Source: Anaeramoeba ignava
Taxonomy: Eukaryota > Metamonada > Anaeramoebidae
Reading direction: 5' to 3'
DNA: 64,000 bases
Assembly (NCBI GenBank): GCA_028826165.1
Contig: JAPDFW010000060.1
Location: 1-64,000 of the forward strand
In this document: positions 33,317 to 45,217 of the stretch, piece by piece
Layout of the letters: each line of letters begins with the position of its first letter
Numbering within the stretch: position 1 is the first letter of the stretch
Made by a program: the position numbers and the translations under genes
The notes under the pieces: generated by a model
Told to the model about the DNA's origin: nothing
What the model saw: only the letters and a program-made list of their open reading frames with translations
The model's database searches: none

Positions 33317-36300
33317 TTACCAACGACCTTTAAAATTAAATTTAACTTTTAATAAATAACGAATTCTTGCTTGATTTTCTCGATAAACAATATATTCATT
33401 GTATAAAAGAGATCTTCCATGTTTTTTAGATTGAACAGGTTTTCCATAAGGAACAATAACTCCATCTTCCATTTCATGAAATTTTTCAGGATCAGGAATA
33501 GTTCTTCCACATCCTTTTGTACTATTAAATCCTTTAGGTGGTTTTTCCATATATTTTGAACCTTCTAATTTTTTCTTTTTTCCCAATGCAACTTCACAAA
33601 GAAGCATAAATGCAATATTATTTGATGGTGTTGCACTTTTGATTTAAATTTTTTTGATTTAAATTATTTTGATTTAAATTATTTTGAATTAAATTATTTT
33701 TAATTGAATTATTTTGAATTAAATTATTTTAATTAAATTATTTTAATTAAATTATTTTGATTTAAATTATTTTAATTAAATTATTTTAATTAAATTATTT
33801 TGATTTAAATTATTTTGATTTAAATTATTTTGATTTGAATTATTTTAATTAAATTATTTAAATTAAATTATTTTGAATTAAATTATTTAAATTAAATTAT
33901 TTTGAATTGATTTAAATTTTGATTTAAATTATTTTGATTTGAATTATTTTGATTAAATTATTTTGATTTAAATTATTTTTAATTGAATTATTTTGAATTA
34001 AATTATTTTTAATTGAATTATTTTGAATTAAATTTTAAATTTACTGGCAATAATTTGCTGATTTACTGCACATATCAGCAAAATAAATTCCTGTTTTTAA
34101 TTTTTAAGTTTAAATTTTTAAGTTTAATTTTTAAGTTTAATTTTTAAGTTTAATTTTTAAGTTTTAAATTTCAAACCTTTTCCAAACATATATCTATTTT
34201 TTTTATTAAAAAAATTAATGTTTAATTAATAATTTTTTTAAAATTAAATTTTAGATTTATTTACCCAGTAACAGGAGCTATTTTAAATAAAAATTAATAA
34301 AAGATTTCATAAAAAGAAATAAAAAGAATTAAAAAGAGAATAAGAATAAAATAAAAAGTTAAAATTTTCACTAATAAAGAAATAAATATAAAAAATTTAC
34401 CCTCTAATAAATAAAAATAAAAATAAAATTAAATTTAAAATTGAATTTAAAATTAATATTAAAATAAAAATAAAATCAAAATTAAATTGAAAATTAAATT
34501 GAAAATAAAAATAAAATTTAAAATTAAAATTAAATTTAAAATTAAAATAAAAATAAAATTAAAAATTAATATTAACCTGGTGGCGCAATTCTTAAACCTT
34601 GAGATAAAATCCCAACAAAATTTGTTAAACGAGAACCATGCCAAAGTAAATAACGAGGATCTAAATCTTGAAATTCTTCAAATTTCTTGAATTCACCTTC
34701 ACGTTCAACTTCAAAAGCATCCAACAAATCAAGAGAATAATGACTATGAGTTTTACCATGAGTATTCTTCAAATACTTATTAATAACATTAAAAGTATCT
34801 GAATCTTTTTGAATAGGATCAAGTTTTGTTTTTAATTGAGAATAATGAATATCAATGGGATTCAAACTTTTATCACTTTTTGATTCCTTAATCAAAGCAC
34901 TAGCAATTTCAATATCAATTAAAGCCTCAAGCATATGAATTTTGGATTCCAAAATTTCCTTGTTATCAATTAACGGAAATGATTCTCCGCGCTTTATAAT
35001 ATGAGGAATAATTGTGTAAAATCGGTTTGAATAATCAAGTAATTTTTGACTATTATCAGGTTCATTTTCAATAATGTTTTGAAGTTCAGTTAAAACAGAA
35101 TTTCCTTGTTTGATATGATCCTTAGTTAATTGACCCAAAGGCATCGAATTAACATCAATTTCGAGTTCTTTCATTGTGTGATTATAGTTATCAATATCAA
35201 AAAGCATTTCCACAATTTCTTGAACACCTTTTGGTAAATTTGATGGTGGATGTTCAGATTGTTCTTGATCTGATTCAGCATCATGTTGAATTGCAATTGG
35301 ATAAAATAATCCTTCTTTTTTTTCTGCTTTAAATCGATTTTCCCATTCATTTCCCGTTTTCTTCGAAAATTGTGTTTTGAAAAACTCAATTGCTTGTGAT
35401 TTTGATGTCCATGGTCCATGTAAAATATTACCTCCAATTGTTGTTCCAACTCTTCCCCATTTAGCCCAAACATGAAATTTTTTTTTGCTGTCATGTTTGA
35501 ATAATTGAAGAATATAATATGAGTTTTGATTAGATTCAATGTTTGTTTTGTTTAGCATTGAATCATAAACTTCATTTCCTTCACGATAAACATGATATTC
35601 TTCTGCAATTGGACACTCTTCATCGATTACAACCTTAATTATTTTATTAATTATTTTTATTAATTATTTTATTAATTATTTTTATTAATTATTTTATTAT
35701 TTATTTTATTAATTATTTTATTAATTATTTTATTAATTATTTTTATTATTTATTTTATTAATTATTTTTATAATTATTTTATAATTATTTTATTATTATT
35801 TTTATAATTAATTTTATTAATTATTTTATAATTATTTTTTACTCCTCCTTTTTTAATAACTTTCTTCTTTCCGTTATCAATTTTCTCATCTTCACTTTCA
35901 TATTCGCTAGATTCTTCTTGTGAACTTGTTCTTGCATTTTTCGCTAAATTTTCTTTGGTTTCTTTTTTTAGTGGTCTTTCTTTTAATGTTAATATCTTTT
36001 CATCTTTTGGAAGTTTTCCTGATAATAAATATTTCTTACAATCAACAACTCTTTCATCTCTAACTGCAATTAAGAAATCTTCACTTAAAATGGGAGTTTT
36101 CCATTTTTTAGCAGATTTTAAAGTTTTGTTTGTTTTCAATGCTTCTTTTGTAGCAATAATATGAGTACACTATTTAAAAATTTTGATTTATTTCAATTTT
36201 TTAATTGATTTGAAATTTATTTGAAATTTATTTGATATTGATTTGATATTGATTTGACATTTATTTGACATTTATTTGAAATTGATTTTGAAATTGATTT

Positions 36301-38229
36301 GATATTGATTTGAAATTTATTTGAAATTGATTTGATATTAACATGACATTTATTTGAAATTGATTTTGAAATTTATTTGAAATTTATTTGAAATTGATTT
36401 TGAAATTGATTTTGAAATTGATTTGATATTGATTTGAAATTTTAAATCATTTGAAATTTTAAATACTTACTGACTTTTGCACTCTTGAAACATATTCTCC
36501 TTCATTATCCTCAATAATCTCAATTAAATCTTCCTTTGAATTACTTAAACTTCCTGAAAAAGCAATTACAAAATCAAGTAATAAAGTGGATTTTTTCTCC
36601 ATTTCTTTCGCTTCTTCTTTTTTCTCCAAAAACATTCTTGACTTTCTTATTGCCTTTTGAGGTTTTAATTTTGACAACCAAGAGTTGCTAATGTCATCAG
36701 GTATTTTTAACAAAATTGTCTTTGAATCATCCACGGCTCCTCGAAAAGTACATTTAGTCCACGTACTTGTTGATCCAATACATTTATACTGTCCATCACT
36801 CCAAATCAAAGTTCTTTTTTGACATTGAGGGCAAAGTGGAAGTCCAAATAAAAGAGCACCAGCAATTTTTTTAGCAAGATCATCTTGCCCTCCTCTTTCC
36901 GGCAGATCATTTTCTTTTAAGATCATTTTCATTTCTTTTGTAGAAACATTTTTTTTAAGTTGATCAATCACTTCCCAAAATTTTTTGGTTTGAATTTCAA
37001 CTTCTTGTGCAAGTTTTTGATCAGGATCAATGTTTTCATTTGTTTTTTGTTCAGGAATAACAAGTGAAAATTCTTCTGATTCTGAATCTGAAGTTGTTTC
37101 TGTTTCTTTTGAAGTTGATTCAGTTGAACTTGTTTCTTTTTTTTTTGTTTTTGTTTTTCTTGATCGAAGTCGAGTTTTTCTTGTTTTTGTTTTTGGTTCA
37201 TTTTTCCGTTTTTTGCTTTTCTTTTTTTTTTCATCTTTTTTCTTTTTAGAATCTTTTTCTTTTTCTTTTTCTTTTTCATTTTCTTTTTCATTTTCTTTTT
37301 CATCTTTCTTTTCTTCCACTTTTTCTCCAAGTAATTTTTTAAGTTTATTTTGATCTTCCCAACGTAAAGAATCAAAACCTTTAACTTCATTTGCTTTATT
37401 AACAAATTTCCCCCATTTTTTAACACATTTTAAATGATGCCAAGTAACCATATAACCTTTATATTTAATTTATTTAGAAATTTATAATTTTATTTATAAT
37501 TTTATTTATAATTTTATTTATAATTTTATTTATAATTTTATTTATAATTTTATTTATAATTTTTTTGTTTTATTTATAATTTTTATTTATTTTATAATTT
37601 TAATTTATAATTTTATTTATAATTTTTATTTTTTTTTATTTTATATAATTTTATTTATAATTTTATTTATAATTTTATTTATAATTTTATTTATAATTTT
37701 ATTTATAATTTTATTTATAATTTATTTATAATTTTATTTATAATTTATTTATAATTTTATTTTTATTTAATTTATAATTTTATTTATAATTTAATTTATA
37801 ATTTTATTTTATTTATAATTTTATTTATAATTTTATTTATAATTTTATTTATAATTTTATTTATAATTTTATTTATAATTTTATTTATAATTTTATTTAT
37901 AATTTAATTTATAATTTTATTTATAATTTTATTTTATTTATAATTTTATTTATAATTTTTATTTTAATTTTTATTTTTACAATTTTATTTATAATTTTAT
38001 TTAATTTTATTTTATTTATAATTTTATTTATAATTTTATTTATAATTTATTTATTATTTTATTTATAATTTAACGAATTTATATTAAAATGGGGAATTAT
38101 ACCATCAAAACCACTTGCAGGAAACCTTTTTCCTATTCTTAATACATCTTTCTTAATTGTTTTATGGCAAATTTTACAAGAACTTCTACTTGATTTTGCA
38201 TATTCGCATAAAAAAGTAATATCTGTCAT
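33317..38229 (-). CDS. PARP1: Poly(ADP-ribose) polymerase, PARP1 type
   Basis: Eight exons: 38229-38103, 37456-36471, 36169-35843, 35633-34577, 34277-34265 (13 nt), 34193-34177 (17 nt), 34090-34045 and 33635-33317. They total 2892 nt, 963 residues (human 1014). Domains in order: one N-terminal PARP zinc finger (CEYAKSSRSSCKICHKTI...WHHLKC), a Lys/Glu linker, a PADR1/zinc-3 region (LCPQCQKRTLIWSDGQYKC), BRCT (TPILSEDFLIAV), WGR (FHVWAKWGRVGTTIGG), the helical regulatory domain, and the ART fold. The His-Tyr-Glu triad is present: [34 protein letters not shown]. It should use NAD+ to modify itself and nuclear proteins at DNA breaks. Only one of the two N-terminal fingers of animal PARP1 is found. 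All junctions restore alignment. Each longer intron carries its own repeat. Confidence 0.92.
33645..34040 (-). repeat. PARP intron 7 repeat (AATTATTTTGATTTAA)
   Basis: The intron at 33636-34044 is built from 11-17 bp units AAATTATTTTGATTT and AAATTATTTTAATT. This unit is seen in no other intron of the gene. Confidence 0.85.
35634..35842 (-). repeat. PARP intron 3 repeat (ATTAATTATTTT)
   Basis: The 209-bp intron consists of TTATTAATTATTTTA units with TTTATAATTATT variants at the 5' splice end. Confidence 0.8.
36170..36470 (-). repeat. PARP intron 2 repeat (TTTGAAATTGA / TTTGATATTGA)
   Basis: A 301-bp intron of 10-11 bp units on the plus strand. The donor is GTAAGT, the strongest in this gene. 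Confidence 0.82.
37457..38102 (-). repeat. PARP intron 1 repeat (TTTATAATTTTA)
   Basis: A 646-bp intron made of about 50 units of the 12-bp TTTATTTATAAT or TTTATAATTTTA type, with scattered slippage changes. Confidence 0.85.
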
Positions 38230-38334
38230 TTTTTTTTTAAAAAATTAAAATTAAAAAAAATAAAAAATAAAAAAAAAATATTTTCTTTTATACTTTTTTT
38301 TTTTCATTTTTTTCTTTCTTTTTCTTTTTTATAA

Positions 38335-39583
38335 ATGACACAAAACTGGAAATTATTACAAAATGTAATTTTTTTGATTTAATTATAATTTTACTTTAAA
38401 ATTATATTTATATCAATTTAATATTTAATATTTAAATTTTTTTAAAATTTTTAAATTTTAAATTTATAAGGAATTAAAAAAATTAAATCAATTAAAAAAA
38501 CCTTTATCAAAAGAAATTGTAAAAAATTTAAAAAAAAAAAGTGAAAAAAGCTTTAAAAACACAATAAATACAACAAATACAACAAATTTACTTCTTCAAG
38601 AAAGTAAAAAAATTAATTGAAAAAAGAGAAAAAATTTTGAATGAATAAATAAACAAATTTTAAATCAAAAAATTTTAAATAAAAAGCTGAAGATTATAAA
38701 ATCGGAAAAATTATTGGATTAGATTGTGAAATGGTTGGTGCAGGAAAAAAAGGAAGAAAAAATATTTTGGCAAGAGTTTCTTTAGTAAATTTTGAAGCTA
38801 ATGTAATTTATGATAGTTTTGTTAAACCTGAAGAAACTATTGTTGATTATAGAACTCCACATAGTGGAATTCATCCTGAAAATCTTGAAAATGCTCCCAA
38901 TTTTGAAACTGTTAGAAATAGAGTTTTAGAAATTATTGAAAATAGAATTATTGTTGGTCATTCAATTTTTAATGATCTTAAAATTCTTAAAATTATTCAT
39001 CCAAAAAGATTAATTAGAGATATTGCATTTTATCCTCCTTTTAAAAATGAAAATGGATTTCGAAGAAAATTAAAAGATTTAGCAAAAGAATATTTAAATA
39101 TTGAAATTCAAAAAGAAGAGCATTCTTCAGTATAAATCAAAATTATTTATTAAAATTGTATTGAAATCAAAATAATTTATTCAAATTATTTATTATTAGA
39201 TTGAAGATGCAAAATCTACAATGCTTTTATATAAATTAGTTAGAGATCAATGGGAACCAAAAATAAATGAAATGGAACAAGAAAAATTGGAAAGAATTAT
39301 GAAAAAAAGAAAAAAGAAAACGAAATCAAAATCAAATCAAAATCAAAATCAAAATCAAAATCAAAATCAAAATCAAAATCAAAATCAAAATCAAAATCAA
39401 AATCAAAATCAAAATCAAAATCAAAATCAAAATCAAAATCAAATTGAAAAACCAAAAAGAAGAAAAACAAAAGAAAGAATTTTAAGAAAGAAAAAAAAAC
39501 AAAAAAATAGAAAAAAATTTAATTGGTATGGAAAACCAAATCGGAAAAAAGAAGAATCAGAAGAATTTGATGATTTTATTTAA
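38335..39583 (+). CDS. REXO4: REXO4/Rex4-type DEDDh 3'-5' exonuclease
   Basis: Four exons, 38335-38364, 38471-38603, 38687-39129 and 39200-39583; 990 nt, 329 residues. The core follows REXO4: IGLDCEMVG (Exo I, Asp and Glu), ARVSLVN, FVKPEETIVDYRTPHSGI, IIVGHSIFNDLKIL (Exo II Asp), PKRLIRDI, and EHSS/IEDAKSTMLLYKLV across the last junction (Exo III His and Asp). All five DEDDh residues are therefore present. Rex4 in yeast trims pre-rRNA; the nucleolar role here is inferred from the family. The C-terminal 110 residues are Lys-rich with an Asn-Gln run (39335-39440), as expected for a nucleolar protein. The first exon codes only MTQNWKLLQN. The gene lies 92 bp before CWC22 on the same strand. Confidence 0.88.
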
Positions 39584-39675
39584 GAAACAAATAGAAATAC
39601 AAAAATTAGAAAAAAATAATAAAAAAATTAAAAATTAAATCATTTTTCATTTTTTCATTTTTTCATTTTTTTAGA

Positions 39676-42600
39676 ATGACTTCAAAAATAGAAGAAATAG
39701 AAACAAAAAAAGAAAGAACACTTTATATTCCACCATGGAAACTTGCTCAACTTCAACAAAAATATACAGATCCAAATACAGCAGAATATCAAAGAATGAT
39801 GTGGGAAGCACTTAGAAAGAGTATTAATGGATTGATAAACAAAGCTAACGTACCAAATATAAAAAATATTGTAATAGAAATGTTTCATGAGAATTTAATT
39901 AGAGGAAAAGGATTATTTGCACGTTCAAGTAAATTTAAATTAAAATTAAAAATTAAAATTAAAATTAAAATTAAAATTCAAAATTAAAATTAAAATTAAA
40001 ATTAAAATTAAAAATCAAAATTCAAATTAAAATCAAAATTAATATTAAAATTAATATTAAAATTCAATTTAAAATTAAAATTAAAATTAAAATTAAAATT
40101 TAAAATTAAAATTAAAATTAATATTAAAATTAAAATTAAAATTAAAATTAATATTAAAATTCGATTTAAAATTAAAATTAAAATTAAAATTAAAATTAAA
40201 ATTAAAATTAAAATTAAAATTAAAATTAAAAATTAAATTTTAAAATTAAAATTAATATTAATATTAAAATTAAAATTAAAATCAAAATTAAAATTTATAT
40301 TAAAATTAATATTAATATCAATATTAAAATTTCTAGTTATTAAAGCTCAATCTGCTGCTCCTAATTTTACAAATATTTATGCAGCTTTAGTTTCAATTAT
40401 TAATACAAAAATACCAGAAGTTGGAGAACTTGTTTTAACTCGTTTAATTCTTCAATTTAGAAGATCATATAGACAAGATAATAAAGTAATTAAAATTAAA
40501 ATCAAAATTAAAATTAAAATTAAAATTAAAATTAAAATTAAAATTAAAATTAAAATTAAAATTAAAATTAAAATTAAAATTAAAATTAAAATTAAAATTA
40601 AAATTATTAAAATTAAAATTAAAAATTAAAATTAAAATTAAAATTAAAATTAAAAATTAAAATTAAAATTAAAATTAAAATTAAAATTAAAATTAAAATT
40701 AAAATTAAAATTAAAATTAAAATTAAAATTAAAATTTATATTAAAATTTATATTAAAGTATAATGCTATTTCTTCTGCAAGATTTATTGCTCATCTTTTA
40801 AATCAAAGAGTTTGTAATGAAATTGTTGCTTTACAAATTGCTACACTTCTTTTAGAACATCCAACAAATGATAGTGTTGAAGTTTGTATTTATTTTATTC
40901 AAGAATCAGGAGCTGCTCTTCAAGAACTCTCTCCTTTAGGTTTAAGAGCAGTTTTTGAACGATTAAGAGCAATTTTACATGAAGGAACAATTAGTATTAG
41001 AATTCAATATTTAATTGAAAATTTATTTGCAATTCGTAAATCTGAATTTGCTGTATTTTTTATCTTTTAAAATTTAAAAATCAAAATTTATATTTATATA
41101 TTTATATTTTTATATTTATATTATTTTTTTTAGGAATATCCTTCAATTATTCCTGAATTAGATCTTGTTGAAATTGAAGACCAAATTACTCATCAAATTT
41201 TTCTTGATGATGATTTAAGTAAACAAGATGAATTAGATGTATTTAAATTTGATCCAAAATATGGAGAAAATGAAGAGACTTATAAAGTATTTATTTAAAT
41301 TAAATATTATTTTGAAATTATTTTAAATATTAATATTATTTTGAAATTATTTTGAAATATTTATTTAATTATTTTAAATATTTATTTAAATATTAATTTT
41401 ATTTTGAAATATTATTTTGAAATTAAATATTATTTTGAAAATATTTGGAAATTATTTTAAATTATTTAAATATTTATTTTAAATATGAAATATTATTTTT
41501 AAATATTAGAAAATAAGACAAGAAATCCTTGATGAATCTGAATCCGATAACGAAAATGGAGATGACGAAGATGAAGATGAAACAGAATCCGAAGCAGAAT
41601 CAGAAAACAACGAGAATCCAGAACAAGAAGAAATAGATGATCAAACAGAAGCCGAATTAATTGAGCTTAAAAAAACGATATATTTAACAATAATGTCATC
41701 ACTTAGTTATGAAGAATGCGTACATAAATTATTAAAAATCCAGTTAAAACCAGGACAAGAGATAGAAATACCGAGAATGCTGATACAGTGTTGCAGTCAA
41801 GAAAGAACATATCTTTCTTCATATGGATTAATGGGACAAAGATTTTGTCTTCTTGATAGAAAATACCAAATTCTTTTAGATACTTGTTTTGTGGATCAAT
41901 ATTCAACTATCCACCAATTGGAAACTAATAAACTTCGTAATGTTGCAAAGTTTTTTGCTCATTTACTTGCTACTGATGCTCTTTCTTGGGAAATTTTCGA
42001 GCATATTCATTTGAGTCAAGAAGAAACTACTTCTTCTTCAAGAATTTTCCTTAAGATTTTATTCCAACAACTTGCAGAAACAATAGGCCTTAAAAATTTG
42101 GCTAAAAGACTTAAGGAACCTGATCTTCAACCTTCTTTATCGGGAATATTCCCAAAAGATAATCCAAAAAATGCTCGTTTCGCAAATAATTTTTTCATTT
42201 CAATTGGTCTTGAAGGTTTAGCGTAAGTTTTGTTTTTGTTTCGTAATTTTTCAATTATAAATTTAATATTTATCTTTTTATTTTTATTTTTATTTTTTTA
42301 GTGAAGATCTTCAAGAATTTTTAAAAGAAATGCCAAAAATAATGCTTGAAAAAAGGAGATTAGAAAAAAAAAAGTTGAAACAAGATGATTCCGATTCAGA
42401 TTCAAGTGATTCTGATTCTGATTCTGATTCTGATTCTGATTCTGATTCAGATGATTCAAGTGATTCAAGTGATTCTGATTCTGATTCTGATTCTGATTCT
42501 GATTCTGATTCTGATTCTGATTCTGATTCAGATGATTCAAAAAATTCTACAAAATTTAAATCAAATGAACAATTAATCAATGAAATAATGAATGTATCAA

Positions 42601-43220
42601 AAGACAACCCAAAAGATATTTTAAAAGATATTTCAAAAGATATTTCAAAAGATATTTCAAAAGATAATTTAAAAGATATTTCAAAAGATAATTTAAAAGA
42701 TAATTTAAAAGATAATTTAAAAGATAATTCAAAAGATATTTTAAAAGATAATTTAAAAGATATTTCAAAAGATAATTCAAAAGATAATTCAAAAGATAAT
42801 TCAAAAGATATTTTAAATCATCATTCAAGTCATCATTCAAGTCATCATTCAAGTCATCATTCAAATCATCATTCAAATCATCATTCAAATCATCATTCAA
42901 GTCATCATTCAAGTCATCATTCAAGTCATCATTCAAATCATTCAAATCATTCAAATCATTCAAATCATTCAAATCATTCAAATCATTCAAATCATTCAAA
43001 TCATCATTCAAAAGATAATTCAAAAAAAGATAATTTAAAAAAAGATAATTTAAAAAAAGATAATTTAAAAAAAGATGATTCAAAAAAAGATGATTTAAAA
43101 GATGATTTAGAAAAAGATAATTTAAAAAAAGATAATTCACCTCAATTAATTCTTCCTGAAAATTTTTCTTCAGCAAAATATTCACATCAAACTAAAAAAC
43201 CAAGAACACAAAAAAAATAA
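39676..43220 (+). CDS. CWC22: Pre-mRNA splicing factor CWC22 (nucampholin)
   Basis: Six exons, 39676-39928, 40337-40485, 40759-41052, 41134-41286, 41510-42222 and 42302-43220; 2481 nt, 826 residues. The MIF4G domain begins YIPPWKLAQLQ...YQRMMWEALRKSINGLINKA. It continues EHPTNDSVEVC, GLRAVFERLRAILHE and KFDPKYGENEETYK. The MA3 domain has TIYLTIMSSLSYEECVHKLL, TNKLRNVAKFFAHLLATDAL, ETTTSSSRIF and FPKDNPKNARFANNFFISIG. The similarity to human CWC22 is collinear. CWC22 binds eIF4A3 in the spliceosome and is needed for exon-junction-complex loading and splicing, fitting an intron-rich genome. The C-terminal RS-like region is replaced by a Ser-Asp run (42390-42540), KDN/KDI repeats, and a His-His-Ser run (42815-43010). 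Donors vary (GTAAAT, GTAATT, GTATTT, GTAAGT); two introns are AAAATT arrays. Confidence 0.93.
39935..40758 (+). repeat. CWC22 introns 1 and 2: AAAATT arrays
   Basis: Intron 1 (39929-40336) is AAAATT with ATTAATATT variants. Intron 2 (40486-40758) is nearly pure AAAATT. Exon 2 at 40337-40485 lies between. Confidence 0.9.
42385..43160 (+). repeat. Coding repeats in the CWC22 tail (SD, KDN, HHS)
   Basis: Three adjoining coding repeats: a Ser-Asp dipeptide run from GATTCT hexamers (42390-42540), Lys-Asp-Asn/Ile-Leu/Ser units from AAAGATAAT(TTA/TCA) (42600-42810), and His-His-Ser/Asn from CATCATTCA (42815-43010), then a return to Lys-Asp. Frames open on the other strand are shadows. Confidence 0.85.
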
Positions 43221-43407
43221 ATTCATAAAACAAACTTTTTTTATTTTTGAGATGAAAAATTACTTGGTTTTTTTTCTTTTTAAAAAATTTGAAAGAAAAA
43301 AGGAGAATTGATAAATAAAAACATTTTAAAAACATTTTTCAAACATTTTTGAATTTTCATTTTCATTTTTATTTTTATTTTGGATAATCCAAAAAAAAAA
43401 AAAAGTT

Positions 43408-44980
43408 ATGTTAATTGATAATCTTACTTGTCAGTTAGGCTTTGGAGTTGCATGTTTCTTTTTTGTTCCAGGATTTATATGGTTAATGGTTGATTCAGTT
43501 ACTCGTTTAAAACTTGAAAAAACTCAATGTGAAATTATTGATAAATATTATGTTGAATATACTTATAATAGTACTGGTGGAAAACCAACTGTTCCTCCTT
43601 CTGCAACTCCTCAATATAGATTACCTAATCCAATTAATTCAATTTCAAATTCAATTAATTCAAATCCAGAAAATTCTTCTTCTTCTTTTTCTCCTCATTC
43701 AATTTCTTTTCAAAATCTTTTTGGAGCTGCTTGTATTACTTCACCAACAATAAATTTTGTTCCTTTTTTTCAAGTAATTCTTTTCTAAAAATCAAATTTA
43801 AATTTATTTTCAAATTTAAATTCAAAATTTATAGATAAAATACACAACAAAAGATGGGAAAGAATATACTGAATATTCTTGTAATTTTGGAAAAGTTTGT
43901 AAGTTTCTAATTTATTCCTTTTTTAAAACATTTTTTTATTCCACTTTTTGATTTGATTTTTAATTAAATAAATAAAATAGGTTGGACTGCAAAAGGTACA
44001 GGTTGTAGAGTAAATATTTATCAAAATCAAAATCAAAATCAAAATTAAAATTAAATCAAAATTAAAATTAAAATAAAAATCAAAATCAAAATCAAAATCA
44101 AAATCAAAATCAAAATTAAAATGGAAATCAAAATCAAAATTAAAATCAAAATCAAAATCAAAATCAAAATCAAAATCAAAATCAAAATCAAAATCAAAAT
44201 CAAAATCAAAATCAATATCAAAATCAAAATCAAAATCAAAATAAAAATCAAAATCAAAATAAATAGGTTAGTGCTTGTGATATGAGAATATCAACCAAAA
44301 TATGTAAAAACTTTTCAAATTTAAAAAAATCAAATATTTATGATAAATATGATATTGGAACAACTGATTGTTGGTATAGTAAAGCATATAATGATTATGC
44401 AACAATTCATTTTCCTCATCCAAATATTTTATGGTCTTTATTTTTTTGGATTCCTTGTTTTATTTCTTGTCTTCCAGTTTTTGGTTATTATAATCAAAAA
44501 ATCAAAGATTGTTGTTATTGTTGTTCAAAAAAACGATCGAATCAAGATGAAGATGATGAAGATGATGAAGATGATGAAGATGATGAATATGATGAAGATG
44601 ATGAAATTGAAATTGAAATTCAAAATCAAAATCAAAATCAAAATCAAAGTGAAGAAATTGAAAATGAAAATGAAAATGAAAATGAAAATGAAGAAATCGA
44701 AGAAACAATCCCAAAATTAAAAGGAGATGAAGATTTTGAAACAATGATTGAAATTTACAGAAATCAAAATAAAAATCTAAATCAAAATGAAAATGAAAAT
44801 GAAAATGAAAATTATAATTATGAACCAAAAGAAAATGATGAAATTCCAATGGAAGTTATTCAAATGCAAATAAATGAATATAATCAACAAGAACCTCAAA
44901 CAAATGAACAAATTAATACTGGTCCTTTATATAATCCTTATTATCAAAATGATCTAAATCAAGAAAACAAAGATTTTTAA
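43408..44980 (+). CDS. Array copy 1: two-membrane-segment, eight-cysteine ectodomain protein
   Basis: Exons 43408-43773, 43835-43898, 43981-44009 and 44267-44980; 390 residues, intron phases 0,1,0. Reference copy for the array. A short N-terminus and TM1 (GFGVACFFFVPGFIWLMVDS) lead into an ectodomain with TQCEIIDKYYVEY, VPPSATPQYRLPNP, SFSPHSISF, GAACITSP, then YTTKDGKEYTEYSCNFGKVC, GTGC and CDMRISTKIC. It ends TDCWYSKAYNDYATIHFP before TM2 (about 206-226, NILWSLFFWIPCFISCLPVF). The cytoplasmic tail is acidic with a poly-Asp/Glu run, then PKLKGDEDFETMIEIY, DEIPMEVIQMQ, GPLYNPYYQ and the end NKDF. No domain I know matches. The layout suggests a cell-surface receptor or channel-accessory protein (inference). 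Intron 3 is an AAAATC array. Confidence 0.72.
44010..44266 (+). repeat. Copy 1 intron 3: AAAATC array
   Basis: (AAAATC)n with AAAATT variants occupies nearly the whole intron, ending at AAATAG. The reverse-strand Ile-Leu frame here is a shadow. Confidence 0.88.
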
Positions 44981-45217
44981 AAGAAAAATTTATTTTTTTG
45001 GATTTTCATCTTTTTGGAATTAATTTTTTTCGCTTTTTTTTCTTTTTACAGTTGGATTTGGGTTTTTTGATCAAATATTTTTTTTTTGGTTTCATTTTTT
45101 AAAAAATTTTCAAAACAAGAAAGGGTTAATTAATTAATTATTAATAATAATATCATTACAATTTTTTTTTTGATTTTTGATTTTTGATTATTGATTAAAA
45201 AAACAAAATTTTAAAAA

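Noticed and set aside
42298-43185. Reverse-strand Asn-Leu/Asp-Asp frames over the CWC22 tail
   Set aside because: They are antisense to SD, KDN and HHS repeats; the sense frame is joined to the conserved MA3 domain.
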